A stretch of 64,000 nucleotides of DNA from Mycobacterium colombiense CECT 3035 (GCF_002105755.1 NZ_CP020821.1:496001-560000); one strand, 5' to 3'; shown: positions 37,692 to 46,449, numbered from the stretch's first letter. Made by a program: numbers and translations. Notes: generated by a model not told the origin, from the sequence alone.

Positions 37692-39080
37692 ATGAAACGA
37701 CGCGCCGTCCGGCTGGCGTCGGTGGTGATCGCGATCGCCGCGCTCACCACCGGCTGCTCACTGGAATCCCTGTCGCAGTCCTCCGGTGTGGTCAACGTGG
37801 TGGTGGGATATCAGTCCAAGACCATCAACACCGTCACCGCCGGCACGCTGCTGCGCGCGCAGGGCTACCTGGAGCGCCGGCTGGCCGACATCACCAACCG
37901 CACCGGCACCAAATACGCGGTGCGGTGGCAGGATTACGACACCGGCGCGCCGATCACCGCGCAGATGCTCGCCGAGAAGATCGACATCGGCTCGATGGGC
38001 GACTATCCGATGCTGATCAACGGTTCCAAGACGCAGGCCAACCCGCTGGCGAAAACCGAGATCGTCTCCATCACCGGCTACAACCCCAAGGGCGCGCTGA
38101 ACATGGTGGTAGTGGCGCCCGGTTCGTCGGCGACCACGCTGCGCGACCTGGCCGGCTCGAAGGTGTCGGCGAGTGTGGGGTCGGCCGGTCACGGCACGTT
38201 GATGCGGGCGCTGGACCGGGCCGGGATCAACGGTGTGGAAGTGCTCAACCAGCAACCGCAGGTGGGCGCCTCCGCGTTGGAATCTGGTCAGGTGCAGGGC
38301 CTTTCGCAGTTCGTCGCCTGGCCGGGGCTGCTGGTGTACCAGGGCAAGGCCAAACTGCTCTATGACGGGGCCGAGCTGAACCTGCCCACCCTGCACGGGG
38401 TGGTGGTGCGGCGCTCGTACGCGGCGTCGCATCCGGAGGTGCTGGGCGCCTTCCTGCAGGCCCAACTGGACGCCACCGATTTCCTGAATCGCAAGCCGCT
38501 GGAGGCCGCCCGGATCGTCGCCCAGGGCAGCGGACTGCCGCAGGAAGTCGTGTACCTCTACAACGGCCCCGGTGGCACGTCGTTCGACACGACGCTCAAA
38601 CCGTCCCTGGTCGAGGCGTTGAAAAACGATGTGCCGTACCTGAAGTCGATCGGCGACTTCGCCGACCTGGACGTGTCCGGCTTCGTCCAGGACGGGCCGC
38701 TGCGCAGCGTGTTCGGCGCCCGCGGCCTGAACTACGACGCGGCGCGCGCGGCCACCGCCAACCCGTCCGCGCTGCGCGGGGATCCCGCGCTGGCCAGCGA
38801 ATTATGGCTGGACGGTTCGGATTCCACGCAAACGGTCGCCAACCCCACCGGGCTGCTCCGGGCGGTTCGCGAGGCGACCGCCCGCGGCGCCAAGATCCGG
38901 GCCGCCTATGTTCCGGACGCGGAGCTGGGCACCCGGTGGTTCGCCGACAAGGCGGTCTGGGTGCGGGACGGCCAGAACTACCTGCCGTTCGGGACACCGG
39001 CCGGCGCGCATCGCTATCTCGCCGCGCACCCGGGCGGCGCCGTCGTCAATTACCAGCAGGCCCTTGGAGGTTCGGTATGA
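37692..39080 (+). CDS. ABC substrate-binding lipoprotein (NitT/TauT type) with extra C-terminal domain
   Basis: A 462-aa lipoprotein: signal peptide with lipobox LTTGC, then a NitT/TauT/SsuA-like binding domain (QMLAEKIDIGSMGDYPMLING, LRDLAGSKVSASVGSAGHGTL, HPEVLGAFLQAQLDATDFL) to about residue 340. Residues about 370-462 are an addition not found in TauA/SsuA: GLLRAVREATARGAKIRAAYV, then FADKAVWVRDG, LPFGTPAGAHRYLAAHPGG and AVVNY. That order resembles the back half of NosL-type domains, but the NosL methionines are not evident. ATG 37692 is the start; it overlaps the permease gene by ATGA. Confidence 0.87.
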   Translation: MKRRAVRLASVVIAIAALTTGCSLESLSQSSGVVNVVVGYQSKTINTVTAGTLLRAQGYLERRLADITNRTGTKYAVRWQDYDTGAPITAQMLAEKIDIGSMGDYPMLINGSKTQANPLAKTEIVSITGYNPKGALNMVVVAPGSSATTLRDLAGSKVSASVGSAGHGTLMRALDRAGINGVEVLNQQPQVGASALESGQVQGLSQFVAWPGLLVYQGKAKLLYDGAELNLPTLHGVVVRRSYAASHPEVLGAFLQAQLDATDFLNRKPLEAARIVAQGSGLPQEVVYLYNGPGGTSFDTTLKPSLVEALKNDVPYLKSIGDFADLDVSGFVQDGPLRSVFGARGLNYDAARAATANPSALRGDPALASELWLDGSDSTQTVANPTGLLRAVREATARGAKIRAAYVPDAELGTRWFADKAVWVRDGQNYLPFGTPAGAHRYLAAHPGGAVVNYQQALGGSV

Positions 39081-39949
39081 CCGCTTATCTCACCGGCGAC
39101 CCGGCAGCCCCGGTGTCGGCGCAAGTCGTCGACGCGGCCCCGGCGGCGGCCACCCCGCGCCGCGCGGGCTCGCCATGGCAGTGGCGGCTGCTGCGGCTCG
39201 CCTCGGTCGCCGCCGCGATCGGGCTGTGGCAGGCGCTCACCGCCGACAAGGTGCGGCTGCTGCTGCGCTTCGACACGCTGCCCACCGTCACCGAGATCGT
39301 GCACGCGCTGGGGCGCCGGCTGGGCACCTCCGAGTACTGGCTCGACCTGGCGCAGTCGCTGATCCGCATCCTCACCGGCTTCGGACTGGCCGCCGTGGTC
39401 GGGGTCGCGACGGGGGTGCTGCTGGGACGTTCCCGCTTGTTCGCCAACACCTTCGGCCCGTTGACGGAGTTGGTCAGACCCGTTCCGGCCATCGCAATCG
39501 TGCCGGTGGCGATCCTGCTGTTCCCGACCGACGAGGCGGGCATCGTGTTCATCACCTTCCTCGCCGCGTACTTCCCGATCCTGGTCAGCACCCGGCACGC
39601 GGTCCGGGCGCTACCCACGCTGTGGGAGGACTCGGTGCGCACCCTGGGCGGCGGCCGGTGGGACGTGCTCAGGCAGGTGGTGTTGCCGGGCATCCTGCCC
39701 GGAGTGTTCGGCGGCCTGTCGGTCGGTATGGGCGTGGCGTGGATCTGCGTGATCTCCGCCGAGATGATCTCTGGTCGACTCGGCATCGGCTATCGCACCT
39801 GGCAGGACTACACCGTGCTGGCCTACCCCCAGGTGTTCGTCGGCATCATCACCATCGGCGTGCTGGGTTTCGCGACGGCGGCGGCCGTCGAGGTCGTGGG
39901 TCGCCGGGTCACCGGCTGGCTGCCGCGCGCGGAGGAGGAGCAGCGATGA
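39077..39949 (+). CDS. ABC transporter permease (TauC/SsuC type)
   Basis: A 290-aa permease with about six helices and the EAA loop TLGGGRWDVLRQVVLPGILPG. It starts at ATG 39077 overlapping the lipoprotein stop, with GGAGG 6 nt upstream inside that gene. The N-terminal 35 residues are hydrophilic and Ala/Pro-rich. It forms the channel for the ligand captured by the lipoprotein. Confidence 0.93.
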   Translation: MTAYLTGDPAAPVSAQVVDAAPAAATPRRAGSPWQWRLLRLASVAAAIGLWQALTADKVRLLLRFDTLPTVTEIVHALGRRLGTSEYWLDLAQSLIRILTGFGLAAVVGVATGVLLGRSRLFANTFGPLTELVRPVPAIAIVPVAILLFPTDEAGIVFITFLAAYFPILVSTRHAVRALPTLWEDSVRTLGGGRWDVLRQVVLPGILPGVFGGLSVGMGVAWICVISAEMISGRLGIGYRTWQDYTVLAYPQVFVGIITIGVLGFATAAAVEVVGRRVTGWLPRAEEEQR

Positions 39950-40689
39950 CTGTCGGAGTGAGCCTGGAGCTGGATCGAGTTCGCTTGTCCTACACCGGGG
40001 AACCGGTGATCGACGGGCTGAGCCTGACCGTGCGCCCGGGGGAGATCCTGGTGCTCACCGGCCCCTCGGGCTGCGGCAAGTCGACGGTGCTGCGGGCCCT
40101 GGCCGGGCTGCTGCGGCCCGACGAGGGCCGGATCGTCGCCGACGGCGACGAGGTGACCGCCACCTCGGGCGACCGGGGCATGGTGTTCCAGGACAATGCG
40201 CTGCTGCCCTGGCGCACCGTGCGCTCCAACATCGAGCTGGCCCTGCGGCTGCGCGGCGTCGCCCGGGCCGGCCGCCGCGCCGAGGCCGACCGCTGGATCG
40301 CCGAGCTCGGTCTCACCGGCTTCGGCGACTATCTGCCCAAGAGCCTGTCCGGCGGCATGCGGCAGCGCGTCCAGCTGGCCCGCGGGCTGGCCGGGGCGCC
40401 GCGCGCGGTGATGATGGACGAGCCGTTCGGCGCGCTGGACACTCAGACGCGCACGGCCATGCAGCGGCTGCTGATCGACACCTGGCGCGCCCATCCGACG
40501 ACGATCGTCTTCGTCACGCACGACGTCGACGAGGCGCTGCTGCTGGGTGATCGCATCGCCGTGCTGGGCAGGGCCGGTCAGCCGCTGCGCACCCTGATCG
40601 ACGTGCCCGAGCCGCGCGCCGACCGGCAGCGCGCCGCCCTGCGCGCCGAAGTCATTGCGGCACTGAATCACTCGGCGGTGGCGGCATGA
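39946..40689 (+). CDS. ABC transporter ATPase (TauB/SsuB type)
   Basis: A 247-aa nitrate/taurine-type ATPase: Walker A GPSGCGKSTVLRAL, Q-loop region MVFQDNALLPWRTV, signature [15 protein letters not shown], Walker B VMMDEPFGALD, H-loop FVTHDVDEAL. GGAGGAGGAG precedes ATG 39946; ATGA overlaps on both sides. It powers the neighbouring permease. Confidence 0.95.
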   Translation: MTVGVSLELDRVRLSYTGEPVIDGLSLTVRPGEILVLTGPSGCGKSTVLRALAGLLRPDEGRIVADGDEVTATSGDRGMVFQDNALLPWRTVRSNIELALRLRGVARAGRRAEADRWIAELGLTGFGDYLPKSLSGGMRQRVQLARGLAGAPRAVMMDEPFGALDTQTRTAMQRLLIDTWRAHPTTIVFVTHDVDEALLLGDRIAVLGRAGQPLRTLIDVPEPRADRQRAALRAEVIAALNHSAVAA

Positions 40690-43385
40690 TGCAGATTCCC
40701 GACCCGGCGACCCCGGTCCGGCTCGACTGTGACGTCCTGGTCATCGGCGGCGGCACCGCGGGCACCATGGCCGCGCTGTCGGCCGCGGAGAGCGGCGCGC
40801 AGGTGCTGCTGCTGGAGAAGGCCCACGTGCGCCACTCCGGAGCCCTGGCGATGGGCATGGACGGCGTCAACAACGCCGTGATCCCGGGCAAGGCCGAACC
40901 CGAGGACTACGTCGCCGAGATCACCCGCGCCAACGACGGAATCGTCAACCAGCGCACCGTGTATCAGACCGCCACCCGGGGCTTCGCGATGGTGCAGCGG
41001 CTGGAGCGCTACGGCGTGAAGTTCGAGAAGAACGAGCATGGCGAATACGCGGTGCGCCGGGTGCACCGCTCGGGCTCCTACGTGCTGCCCATGCCCGAGG
41101 GCAAGGACGTCAAGAAGGCGCTGTATCGCGTGCTGCGGCAACGGTCGATGCGCGAGAAGATCCAGATCGAGAACCGGCTGATGCCGGTCCGGGTGCTGAC
41201 GCACGAGGGCCGGGCCGTGGGCGCCGCGGCGCTGAACACCCGCACCGGTGAATTCGTCACGGTCGGCGCCAAGGCGGTCATTTTGGCCACCGGCGCGTGC
41301 GGCCGGCTCGGCCTGCCCGCATCGGGTTACCTGTACGGCACCTACGAGAACCCCACCAACGCCGGCGACGGCTACTCGATGGCCTACCACGCGGGCGCGG
41401 AGCTGTCCGGCATCGAGTGCTTCCAGGTCAATCCGCTGATCAAGGATTACAACGGCCCGGCGTGCGCGTACGTCGCCAATCCCTTTGGCGGATATCAGGT
41501 CAACGCGCACGGCGAGCGGTTCGTCGACTCCGACTACTGGTCGGGGCAGATGATGGCCGAGGTCAAATCCGAGATCGATTCCGCGCGCGGACCCATCTAC
41601 CTCAAGGTGTCGCACCTGCCCGACGAGACGCTGACCGCGCTGGAAAACATCCTGCACACCACCGAGCGGCCCACCCGGGGCACCTTCCACGCCAACCGCG
41701 GCCACGATTACCGCACTCACGACATCGAGATGCACATCTCCGAAATCGGCTTGTGTAGCGGGCATTCCGCGTCAGGCGTGTGGGTCGACGAGCACGCGCG
41801 CACCACGGTGCCCGGGCTGTATGCGGCGGGTGACATGGCCTGCGTCCCGCACAACTACATGATCGGGGCGTTCGTGTTCGGCGACCTGGCCGGCACGCAC
41901 GCCGCCTCGACCCTGGCCGACGTCGCAGCGCCGCAACAACTCCCGGCCGACCAGGTGCGTGAGGCGCACGAGCTGATCTACCGGCCGCTGCGGCATCCGG
42001 ACGGCCCGCCGCAGCCCCAGGTCGAATACAAGCTGCGCCGCTTCGTCAACGACTACGTCGCGCCGCCCAAGACCGGGGCCAAGCTGTCGCTGGCCATCCG
42101 CACCTTCGAGCGGATGAGCGCCGAGATCGCCGAAATGGGCGCCCGCAATCCGCACGAGCTGATGCGCGCGGTGGAGGTGTCGTTCATCCGCGACTGCGCC
42201 GAGATGGCCGCCCGCTCGTCGCACACCCGCACCGAATCCCGTTGGGGCCTCTACCACGATCGCGCCGACCTGCCCGGCCGCGACGACAGCCAGTGGGGCT
42301 ATCACCTCAACCTGCGCAAGGACGCCGGTGGCCAGATGGTCTTCCTCAAGCGGCCGGTGGCACCGTACTTCGTGCCGGTCCCGGAACTCGACGGCCTGCC
42401 GCCCACCGACCAGACGGTGTACCCGGTGGAGCAGCCGCCGCTCATCGGCGGCCAGGCCCCGGCCACCGCGGTGTCCCGAATCGGTTCGGCCACAACCACC
42501 TTCGAGCCGCCCTCACCGCGCATCGCCGAGGTCCTGGCGCTCGAGGAGCCCACGATGGACGACCTCGATCGCTACCTCGCCGACGCGGATCCCGGCGTGC
42601 GCCGCACCGCGGTGTCGACGCTGACCGAGCACATCCCCGCCGGGTACGCGCCGGCCCTGGTGGCCGCGCTGAAGGACGACGACGCCACGGTCCGCCGCAC
42701 CGGCGCCGACGGCATCCGCGAGCTGGTCGAGGTGTTGCCGCAGCCGGAAAGCGTGCGCGAACACCTGGATTCGGTCGATCGGGTGGTGCGCGCCGCCTCG
42801 CTGTACGTGCTGGCCGCGCGGCGGGCCGGTGACGCCGCGCAGTACCGTCGGGCCCTCGACGACGTCGATCATCGGGTGCGCATCGAGGCGGTGCGCGCGC
42901 TGGTGTCCGTCGACGATGTGGCGGGTGTCGTCGCCGCCGCCGGTGACGAGAACCGCGAGGTTCGCATCGCGGCGGCCGCCGGGCTGGCGACGCTGCGGGC
43001 GGCGGCGGCCCCGGCTGGTGGGGCGGTGCGCCGGCTGGTCGCCGACTCCGATCCGCTGGTGCGCGCCGCCGCGCTGGCCGCGCTGGGCCAATTGGGTTGC
43101 GGTCAAGACGATTACGCCGCCATCAAGCAGGCGCTGCGGGCGCCGGCCTGGCAGGTGCGCGAAGGCGCGGCCCGCGCGCTGGCCGGCGCGCCGGTCGATT
43201 TCGCGGTTCCGCATCTGTCCGAGGCGCTGAGTGACGCCCATCTGGACGTGCGCAAGGCGGCCGTGCTCAGCCTGACCCGGTGGGCCGGGGAGCCCGCCGC
43301 CCGGGACGCGCTGGGGCTTGCGCTCAAGGACGGCGACGCCGACGTGCGCGCCTACGCGCGCCGTGCGCTCGAGCGGGATGGCTAG
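40686..43385 (+). CDS. AprA/fumarate-reductase-like flavoprotein fused to HEAT repeats
   Basis: An 899-aa protein. Residues 1 to about 600 are a FAD oxidoreductase of the succinate dehydrogenase/fumarate reductase/APS reductase alpha superfamily: CDVLVIGGGTAGTMAALSAAE (dinucleotide site), KAVILATGACGR, GVWVDEHARTTVPGLYAAGDM, HNYMIGAFVFGDLAG and a helical C-terminal part. From about residue 620 there are roughly eight HEAT-like repeats (for example LADADPGVRRTAVSTL, LKDDDATVRRTGADGI, LVADSDPLVRAAALAAL, LKDGDADVRAYARRAL). The fused solenoid is unusual for this superfamily. With the operon ferredoxin it may form a two-subunit redox enzyme acting on the imported substrate. Confidence 0.9.
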   Translation: MMQIPDPATPVRLDCDVLVIGGGTAGTMAALSAAESGAQVLLLEKAHVRHSGALAMGMDGVNNAVIPGKAEPEDYVAEITRANDGIVNQRTVYQTATRGFAMVQRLERYGVKFEKNEHGEYAVRRVHRSGSYVLPMPEGKDVKKALYRVLRQRSMREKIQIENRLMPVRVLTHEGRAVGAAALNTRTGEFVTVGAKAVILATGACGRLGLPASGYLYGTYENPTNAGDGYSMAYHAGAELSGIECFQVNPLIKDYNGPACAYVANPFGGYQVNAHGERFVDSDYWSGQMMAEVKSEIDSARGPIYLKVSHLPDETLTALENILHTTERPTRGTFHANRGHDYRTHDIEMHISEIGLCSGHSASGVWVDEHARTTVPGLYAAGDMACVPHNYMIGAFVFGDLAGTHAASTLADVAAPQQLPADQVREAHELIYRPLRHPDGPPQPQVEYKLRRFVNDYVAPPKTGAKLSLAIRTFERMSAEIAEMGARNPHELMRAVEVSFIRDCAEMAARSSHTRTESRWGLYHDRADLPGRDDSQWGYHLNLRKDAGGQMVFLKRPVAPYFVPVPELDGLPPTDQTVYPVEQPPLIGGQAPATAVSRIGSATTTFEPPSPRIAEVLALEEPTMDDLDRYLADADPGVRRTAVSTLTEHIPAGYAPALVAALKDDDATVRRTGADGIRELVEVLPQPESVREHLDSVDRVVRAASLYVLAARRAGDAAQYRRALDDVDHRVRIEAVRALVSVDDVAGVVAAAGDENREVRIAAAAGLATLRAAAAPAGGAVRRLVADSDPLVRAAALAALGQLGCGQDDYAAIKQALRAPAWQVREGAARALAGAPVDFAVPHLSEALSDAHLDVRKAAVLSLTRWAGEPAARDALGLALKDGDADVRAYARRALERDG

Positions 43386-43925
43386 TCAGCGCAGGATCTT
43401 GGCGTAGAGCAGGCTGTCCTGAGGTTCGGGCCCCATCGTGGGGTAGACCGCGTGCCGGGCCAGCCGACCCTCCAGGAAGAACCCGGCGTGCTCGAGCAGG
43501 CGCGCCGAGCGCTCGTTGTCCACACTGCAGGTGGCCCAGACGCGGTACACCTCGCGATCAGCGTCGAGCGCGGCGAGCAGCATGCCGAGCACCTCGGACA
43601 TCAGCCCCTTGCCCCACCATCGCCGGCCCAGGCAGTAGCCCACCTCGACCGAGTGCGGCGCGCTGCGCCGGCAGCTGGCCAGCCCGATCACCTCGCCGCG
43701 GTGCCGCGACTCGATGACCCAGGTCTTCTCGTCGGCGCTGGCGTTGAGCTTTTCGGTGATCACGCGCCGCGTAGCGGCCACGTCGGGGTGCGGCGCCCAC
43801 AGCAGGTACTTGGTGACCTGGGGATCGCGGGCGACCCGCTGGAACAGCGCCCCGGCGTCGTCGAGCGTGGGTGGGCGCAGCAGCAGGCGCGGACCGCTGA
43901 TCCGGTCGGGTGGGTATTCGGGCAT
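43386..43925 (-). CDS. GNAT N-acetyltransferase (RimJ/RimL type)
   Basis: A 179-aa acetyltransferase of the RimJ/RimL-like branch: RLLLRPPTLDDAGALFQRV at the start, VEVGYCLGRRWWGKGLMSEVL (acetyl-CoA binding motif A), and YRVWATCSVDNERSARLLEHAGF. Substrate unknown; this branch acetylates protein N-termini or small amines. The stop codon abuts that of the flavoprotein gene on the other strand. A TAAAGT hexamer lies 9 nt upstream of the ATG. Confidence 0.88.
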   Translation of the reverse strand: MPEYPPDRISGPRLLLRPPTLDDAGALFQRVARDPQVTKYLLWAPHPDVAATRRVITEKLNASADEKTWVIESRHRGEVIGLASCRRSAPHSVEVGYCLGRRWWGKGLMSEVLGMLLAALDADREVYRVWATCSVDNERSARLLEHAGFFLEGRLARHAVYPTMGPEPQDSLLYAKILR

Positions 43926-43937
43926 CGGGATGTGACT

Positions 43938-45143
43938 TTAAAGGTCGAGGGCGCGATAGGTGCTGCGGACGAATCTCGGTTGCGCCGTGCGGAGTTTGGC
44001 CAGCGACGTGTTCCCGGCGACGGCGGTGGCGGCGTCGACCGTCAGGTCCGGCAGGTTCTGGATCAGGTAGAGCAGGATCAGGTCCGCGCTGGGGTCCGCC
44101 TGCCACCAGGTTCCGTAGGCGCCGGGCCAGCTGAAGGTGCCGAGGCCGCCGGGCCCGAAAAGCGGTGTGCTCCTGGCCGGATCGGTCACCAGCGACAGGT
44201 TCAGCCCGAAGCCGCGGCCGACCCAGTACGGCGCGCCCAGGAAGTTGTGCCGCTTCTGCTCCTCGGTGAGCCGATCGGTCCGCATCAGCCGGACGGACTC
44301 TTCGGAGAGCACCCGCACGCCGTCGACCGTTCCGCCGGCGAGCAGCATCCGCACGAACCGCAGGTAATCGTCGGCGCTCGACCACAATCCGCCGCCGGCG
44401 TTGCAGAACGACGGCGGCGTGATGTGCGGGGGGCCCATCACGCCGTGATGCAACCGGCTTTGTTCGTCGAGCGAGTACATGGTCGCGGCCCGGCGCCGCG
44501 CCTCGGGCGAGACGAAGAACCCGGTGTCGGTCATGCCCGCCGGGCCCAGGATCCGTTCGTCGAGCACCTCGTGGAACGCCTTGCCCTCCACGCGGGCGGC
44601 GATGACGCCCAGCAGGTCGATCGAGTGGCTGTACGTGACCCGATCACCGGGCTGATGCACCAGCGGCAGCTTGGCCAGCTCGGCCAGCCAGGCGTCCGGG
44701 CCCTGATTGAAGGGCAGCCGCATGTAGGCCTTGGAGATCGGCCCGGACACCGAGAAGCCGTAGGCCAGCCCGCTGGTGTGGGTGAGCAGATCCTCGATCA
44801 AGATGGTGCGGTCCGCCGGGTGCGTCCGGTCGAGCGGGCCGTGCGGATCGTCGAGCACCCGCACGCCGGCCAGCTCCGGCGCCCAGCGCGTGACCGGATC
44901 CTTGAGCGTCAGCTTGCCGTCGTCGACCAGGCTCATCACCGCTGCGACCGTCACCGGCTTGGTCATGGACGCGATGCGAAACAGCGTGTCGCGCCGCATC
45001 GGCAGGCCCGCGTCGACGTCTCGGTAGCCGATCTCGTTGACCTGCAGCAGTTCTCCGCGCTGCCAGACCACCGTCACCGCACCGGCGAGCAGGCCGGCGT
45101 CGCACACCTCACGAATGGAAGCGGCATTGCCGTCAAGATTCAC
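43938..45143 (-). CDS. Serine hydrolase of the beta-lactamase / class C PBP family
   Basis: A 401-aa EstB/LACTB-like hydrolase. The SxxK motif is Ser59-Met-Thr-Lys62 (RIASMTKPVT), the second motif Tyr171-Ser-His (TYSHSIDLLG) and the third a Trp-Pro-Gly variant (FSWPGAYGTWW) in place of KTG, typical of esterases rather than true beta-lactamases. No signal peptide is visible. GTG 45143 lies 6 nt after TAACCT on the minus strand (leaderless). It may hydrolyse esters or amides; resistance to beta-lactams should not be assumed. Confidence 0.87.
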   Translation of the reverse strand: MNLDGNAASIREVCDAGLLAGAVTVVWQRGELLQVNEIGYRDVDAGLPMRRDTLFRIASMTKPVTVAAVMSLVDDGKLTLKDPVTRWAPELAGVRVLDDPHGPLDRTHPADRTILIEDLLTHTSGLAYGFSVSGPISKAYMRLPFNQGPDAWLAELAKLPLVHQPGDRVTYSHSIDLLGVIAARVEGKAFHEVLDERILGPAGMTDTGFFVSPEARRRAATMYSLDEQSRLHHGVMGPPHITPPSFCNAGGGLWSSADDYLRFVRMLLAGGTVDGVRVLSEESVRLMRTDRLTEEQKRHNFLGAPYWVGRGFGLNLSLVTDPARSTPLFGPGGLGTFSWPGAYGTWWQADPSADLILLYLIQNLPDLTVDAATAVAGNTSLAKLRTAQPRFVRSTYRALDL

Positions 45144-45155
45144 CTGGTCAGGTTA
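45144..45155 (-). promoter_or_regulatory. -10 element for the leaderless serine hydrolase gene
   Basis: On the minus strand TAACCT (45155-45150) followed by 6 nt, then GTG 45143. Confidence 0.45.
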
Positions 45156-45255
45156 GCGGGCCGGTGACGGCGCCCCATTGGCCCCACCTCACGGACGAAA
45201 TAGCGCGCCATTCTTCGCGCAATATAACGCCTCTGTACATTTCGCCAGGACAAAT

Positions 45256-45269
45256 TAGAATTGACCGCC
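45256..45269 (+). promoter_or_regulatory. -10 element for the small secreted protein gene
   Basis: TAGAAT (45256-45261) followed by 8 nt and ATG 45270; supports ATG 45270 over the in-frame TTG at 45261. Confidence 0.45.
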
Positions 45270-45551
45270 ATGGCCAATCTAACGGCCAGGACGGTAGCCG
45301 CAGCGTGCGGTGGTGCTGCCGTATTTGCCCTGGCGCTAAGTGGAATCGGCGGTGTCCCGGCGCCGCGTACCAACATGACCGACCCTGTGACCACCGTGGA
45401 ACCGACGCCCACATCGCCGGATGACGTTTGCTGCGATACGCCACAACCGCAGGCAAGTGGCTGGGAATGCAAAATCGGCCTGAACTGCGGGCCGATCAAC
45501 CCGCGCCGCACCTGGCCCCCGCCGCCGCCCCCTCCTCCGCCTCCGCAATAG
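45270..45551 (+). CDS. Small secreted protein with cysteine cluster and polyproline tail
   Basis: A 93-aa exported protein: signal peptide ([23 protein letters not shown], likely cleaved after GIGGVPA), a mature part with four cysteines ([19 protein letters not shown]) and a run of ten prolines before the C-terminal Gln. No known domain. The compact Cys set could form disulfides or bind metal, and the proline tail could span or stick to the cell wall. It stands alone between the hydrolase gene and the pyr operon. Confidence 0.62.
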   Translation: MANLTARTVAAACGGAAVFALALSGIGGVPAPRTNMTDPVTTVEPTPTSPDDVCCDTPQPQASGWECKIGLNCGPINPRRTWPPPPPPPPPPQ

Positions 45552-45790
45552 GCCGCCGCCGCGAAATTCGCCGTTCGCGTTCGTCGAATGTCTGTGGGCC
45601 GGACATAATTGGTCCCCGCCTTTCGGCGACAAATCGCGATTGATCGCGGCCCGCGGCGGCGCCGGCCGTTCGCTGTGCGACGGGCGCGCACCCCAGGTGC
45701 CCCTTTCCCGAGACCCATGGGACGGGTGTGACTGGCGCGGGTGGGATCGGCTTGCGCCACACGTGCCTGGCGGCGTGGCACCCGGAATAA
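45552..45790. other. Gap between the secreted protein gene and the pyr promoter
   Basis: About 240 bp with no convincing gene. Short open frames on both strands lack Shine-Dalgarno sequences and homology. Confidence 0.5.
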
Positions 45791-45791
45791 G

Positions 45792-45807
45792 TGCTACGCT
45801 GCCTCGC
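45792..45807 (+). promoter_or_regulatory. Extended -10 promoter of the pyr operon
   Basis: TG (45792-45793), one base, then TACGCT (45795-45800): an extended -10. Expected +1 near 45807 gives a leader of about 58 nt before pyrR. Confidence 0.5.
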
Positions 45808-45815
45808 AGTCGACA

Positions 45816-45853
45816 TCCTTTAACGATCCGTCCGGCGAGGCGGAGAAGGAGGT
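45816..45853 (+). promoter_or_regulatory. PyrR-binding hairpin overlapping the pyrR Shine-Dalgarno
   Basis: GTCCGGCGAGGC (45830-45841) closely matches the conserved PyrR-binding loop of Bacillus pyr attenuators (UCCnGnGAGGC), and GGAGAAGGAGG follows at 45842-45852. TCCTT (45816-45820) can pair with AAGGA (45846-45850), so the hairpin would sequester the ribosome-binding site. This agrees with the translational repression by PyrR reported for M. smegmatis. UMP-bound PyrR would stabilise the hairpin and lower operon translation. Confidence 0.75.
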
Positions 45854-45864
45854 CAAGTTTCGTT

Positions 45865-46449
45865 ATGGGTGCTGCGGGCGACACCGGCTGGTCCGGTTTC
45901 AGGGGCAGCGATTCCCGGGAGTTGATGTCGGCGGCCGACGTGGGCCGCACCATTTCCCGCATTGCGCATCAGATCATCGAAAAGACCGCGCTGGACGGTC
46001 CCGACGCGCCACGGGTGGTGCTGCTGGGCATCCCGACCCGCGGTGTGATCCTCGCCAACCGGCTCGCCACCAACATCGGTGAATTCAGCGGCGTCGACGT
46101 CGGCCACGGGGCCCTGGACATCACGCTGTACCGCGACGATCTGATGCAGAAGCCACCGCGGCCGCTGGAAGCCACCTCGATTCCGGCCGGCGGCATCGAC
46201 GACGCTCTGGTGATCCTGGTCGACGACGTCTTGTACTCCGGCCGCTCGGTCCGTTCCGCGCTGGACGCGCTGCGCGACGTGGGCCGGCCGCGGGTGGTGC
46301 AGCTGGCGGTGCTGGTCGACCGCGGCCACCGCGAACTGCCGCTGCGCGCCGACTATGTGGGCAAGAACGTCCCCACCTCGCGCGGCGAGAGCGTGCACGT
46401 GCTGCTGCGCGAGAACGACGGCAACGACGGGGTGGTGATCTCACGATGA
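45865..46449 (+). CDS. pyrR: pyr operon regulator PyrR (bifunctional, UPRTase fold)
   Basis: A 194-aa PRPP-fold protein that binds pyr mRNA and has uracil phosphoribosyltransferase-type activity. Seen: [38 protein letters not shown], the PRPP loop [21 protein letters not shown] and the basic RNA-binding face. ATG 45865 starts MGAAGD as in Rv1379; spacing from GGAGG is 12 nt, unusually long. It overlaps pyrB by ATGA. Confidence 0.96.
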   Translation: MGAAGDTGWSGFRGSDSRELMSAADVGRTISRIAHQIIEKTALDGPDAPRVVLLGIPTRGVILANRLATNIGEFSGVDVGHGALDITLYRDDLMQKPPRPLEATSIPAGGIDDALVILVDDVLYSGRSVRSALDALRDVGRPRVVQLAVLVDRGHRELPLRADYVGKNVPTSRGESVHVLLRENDGNDGVVISR

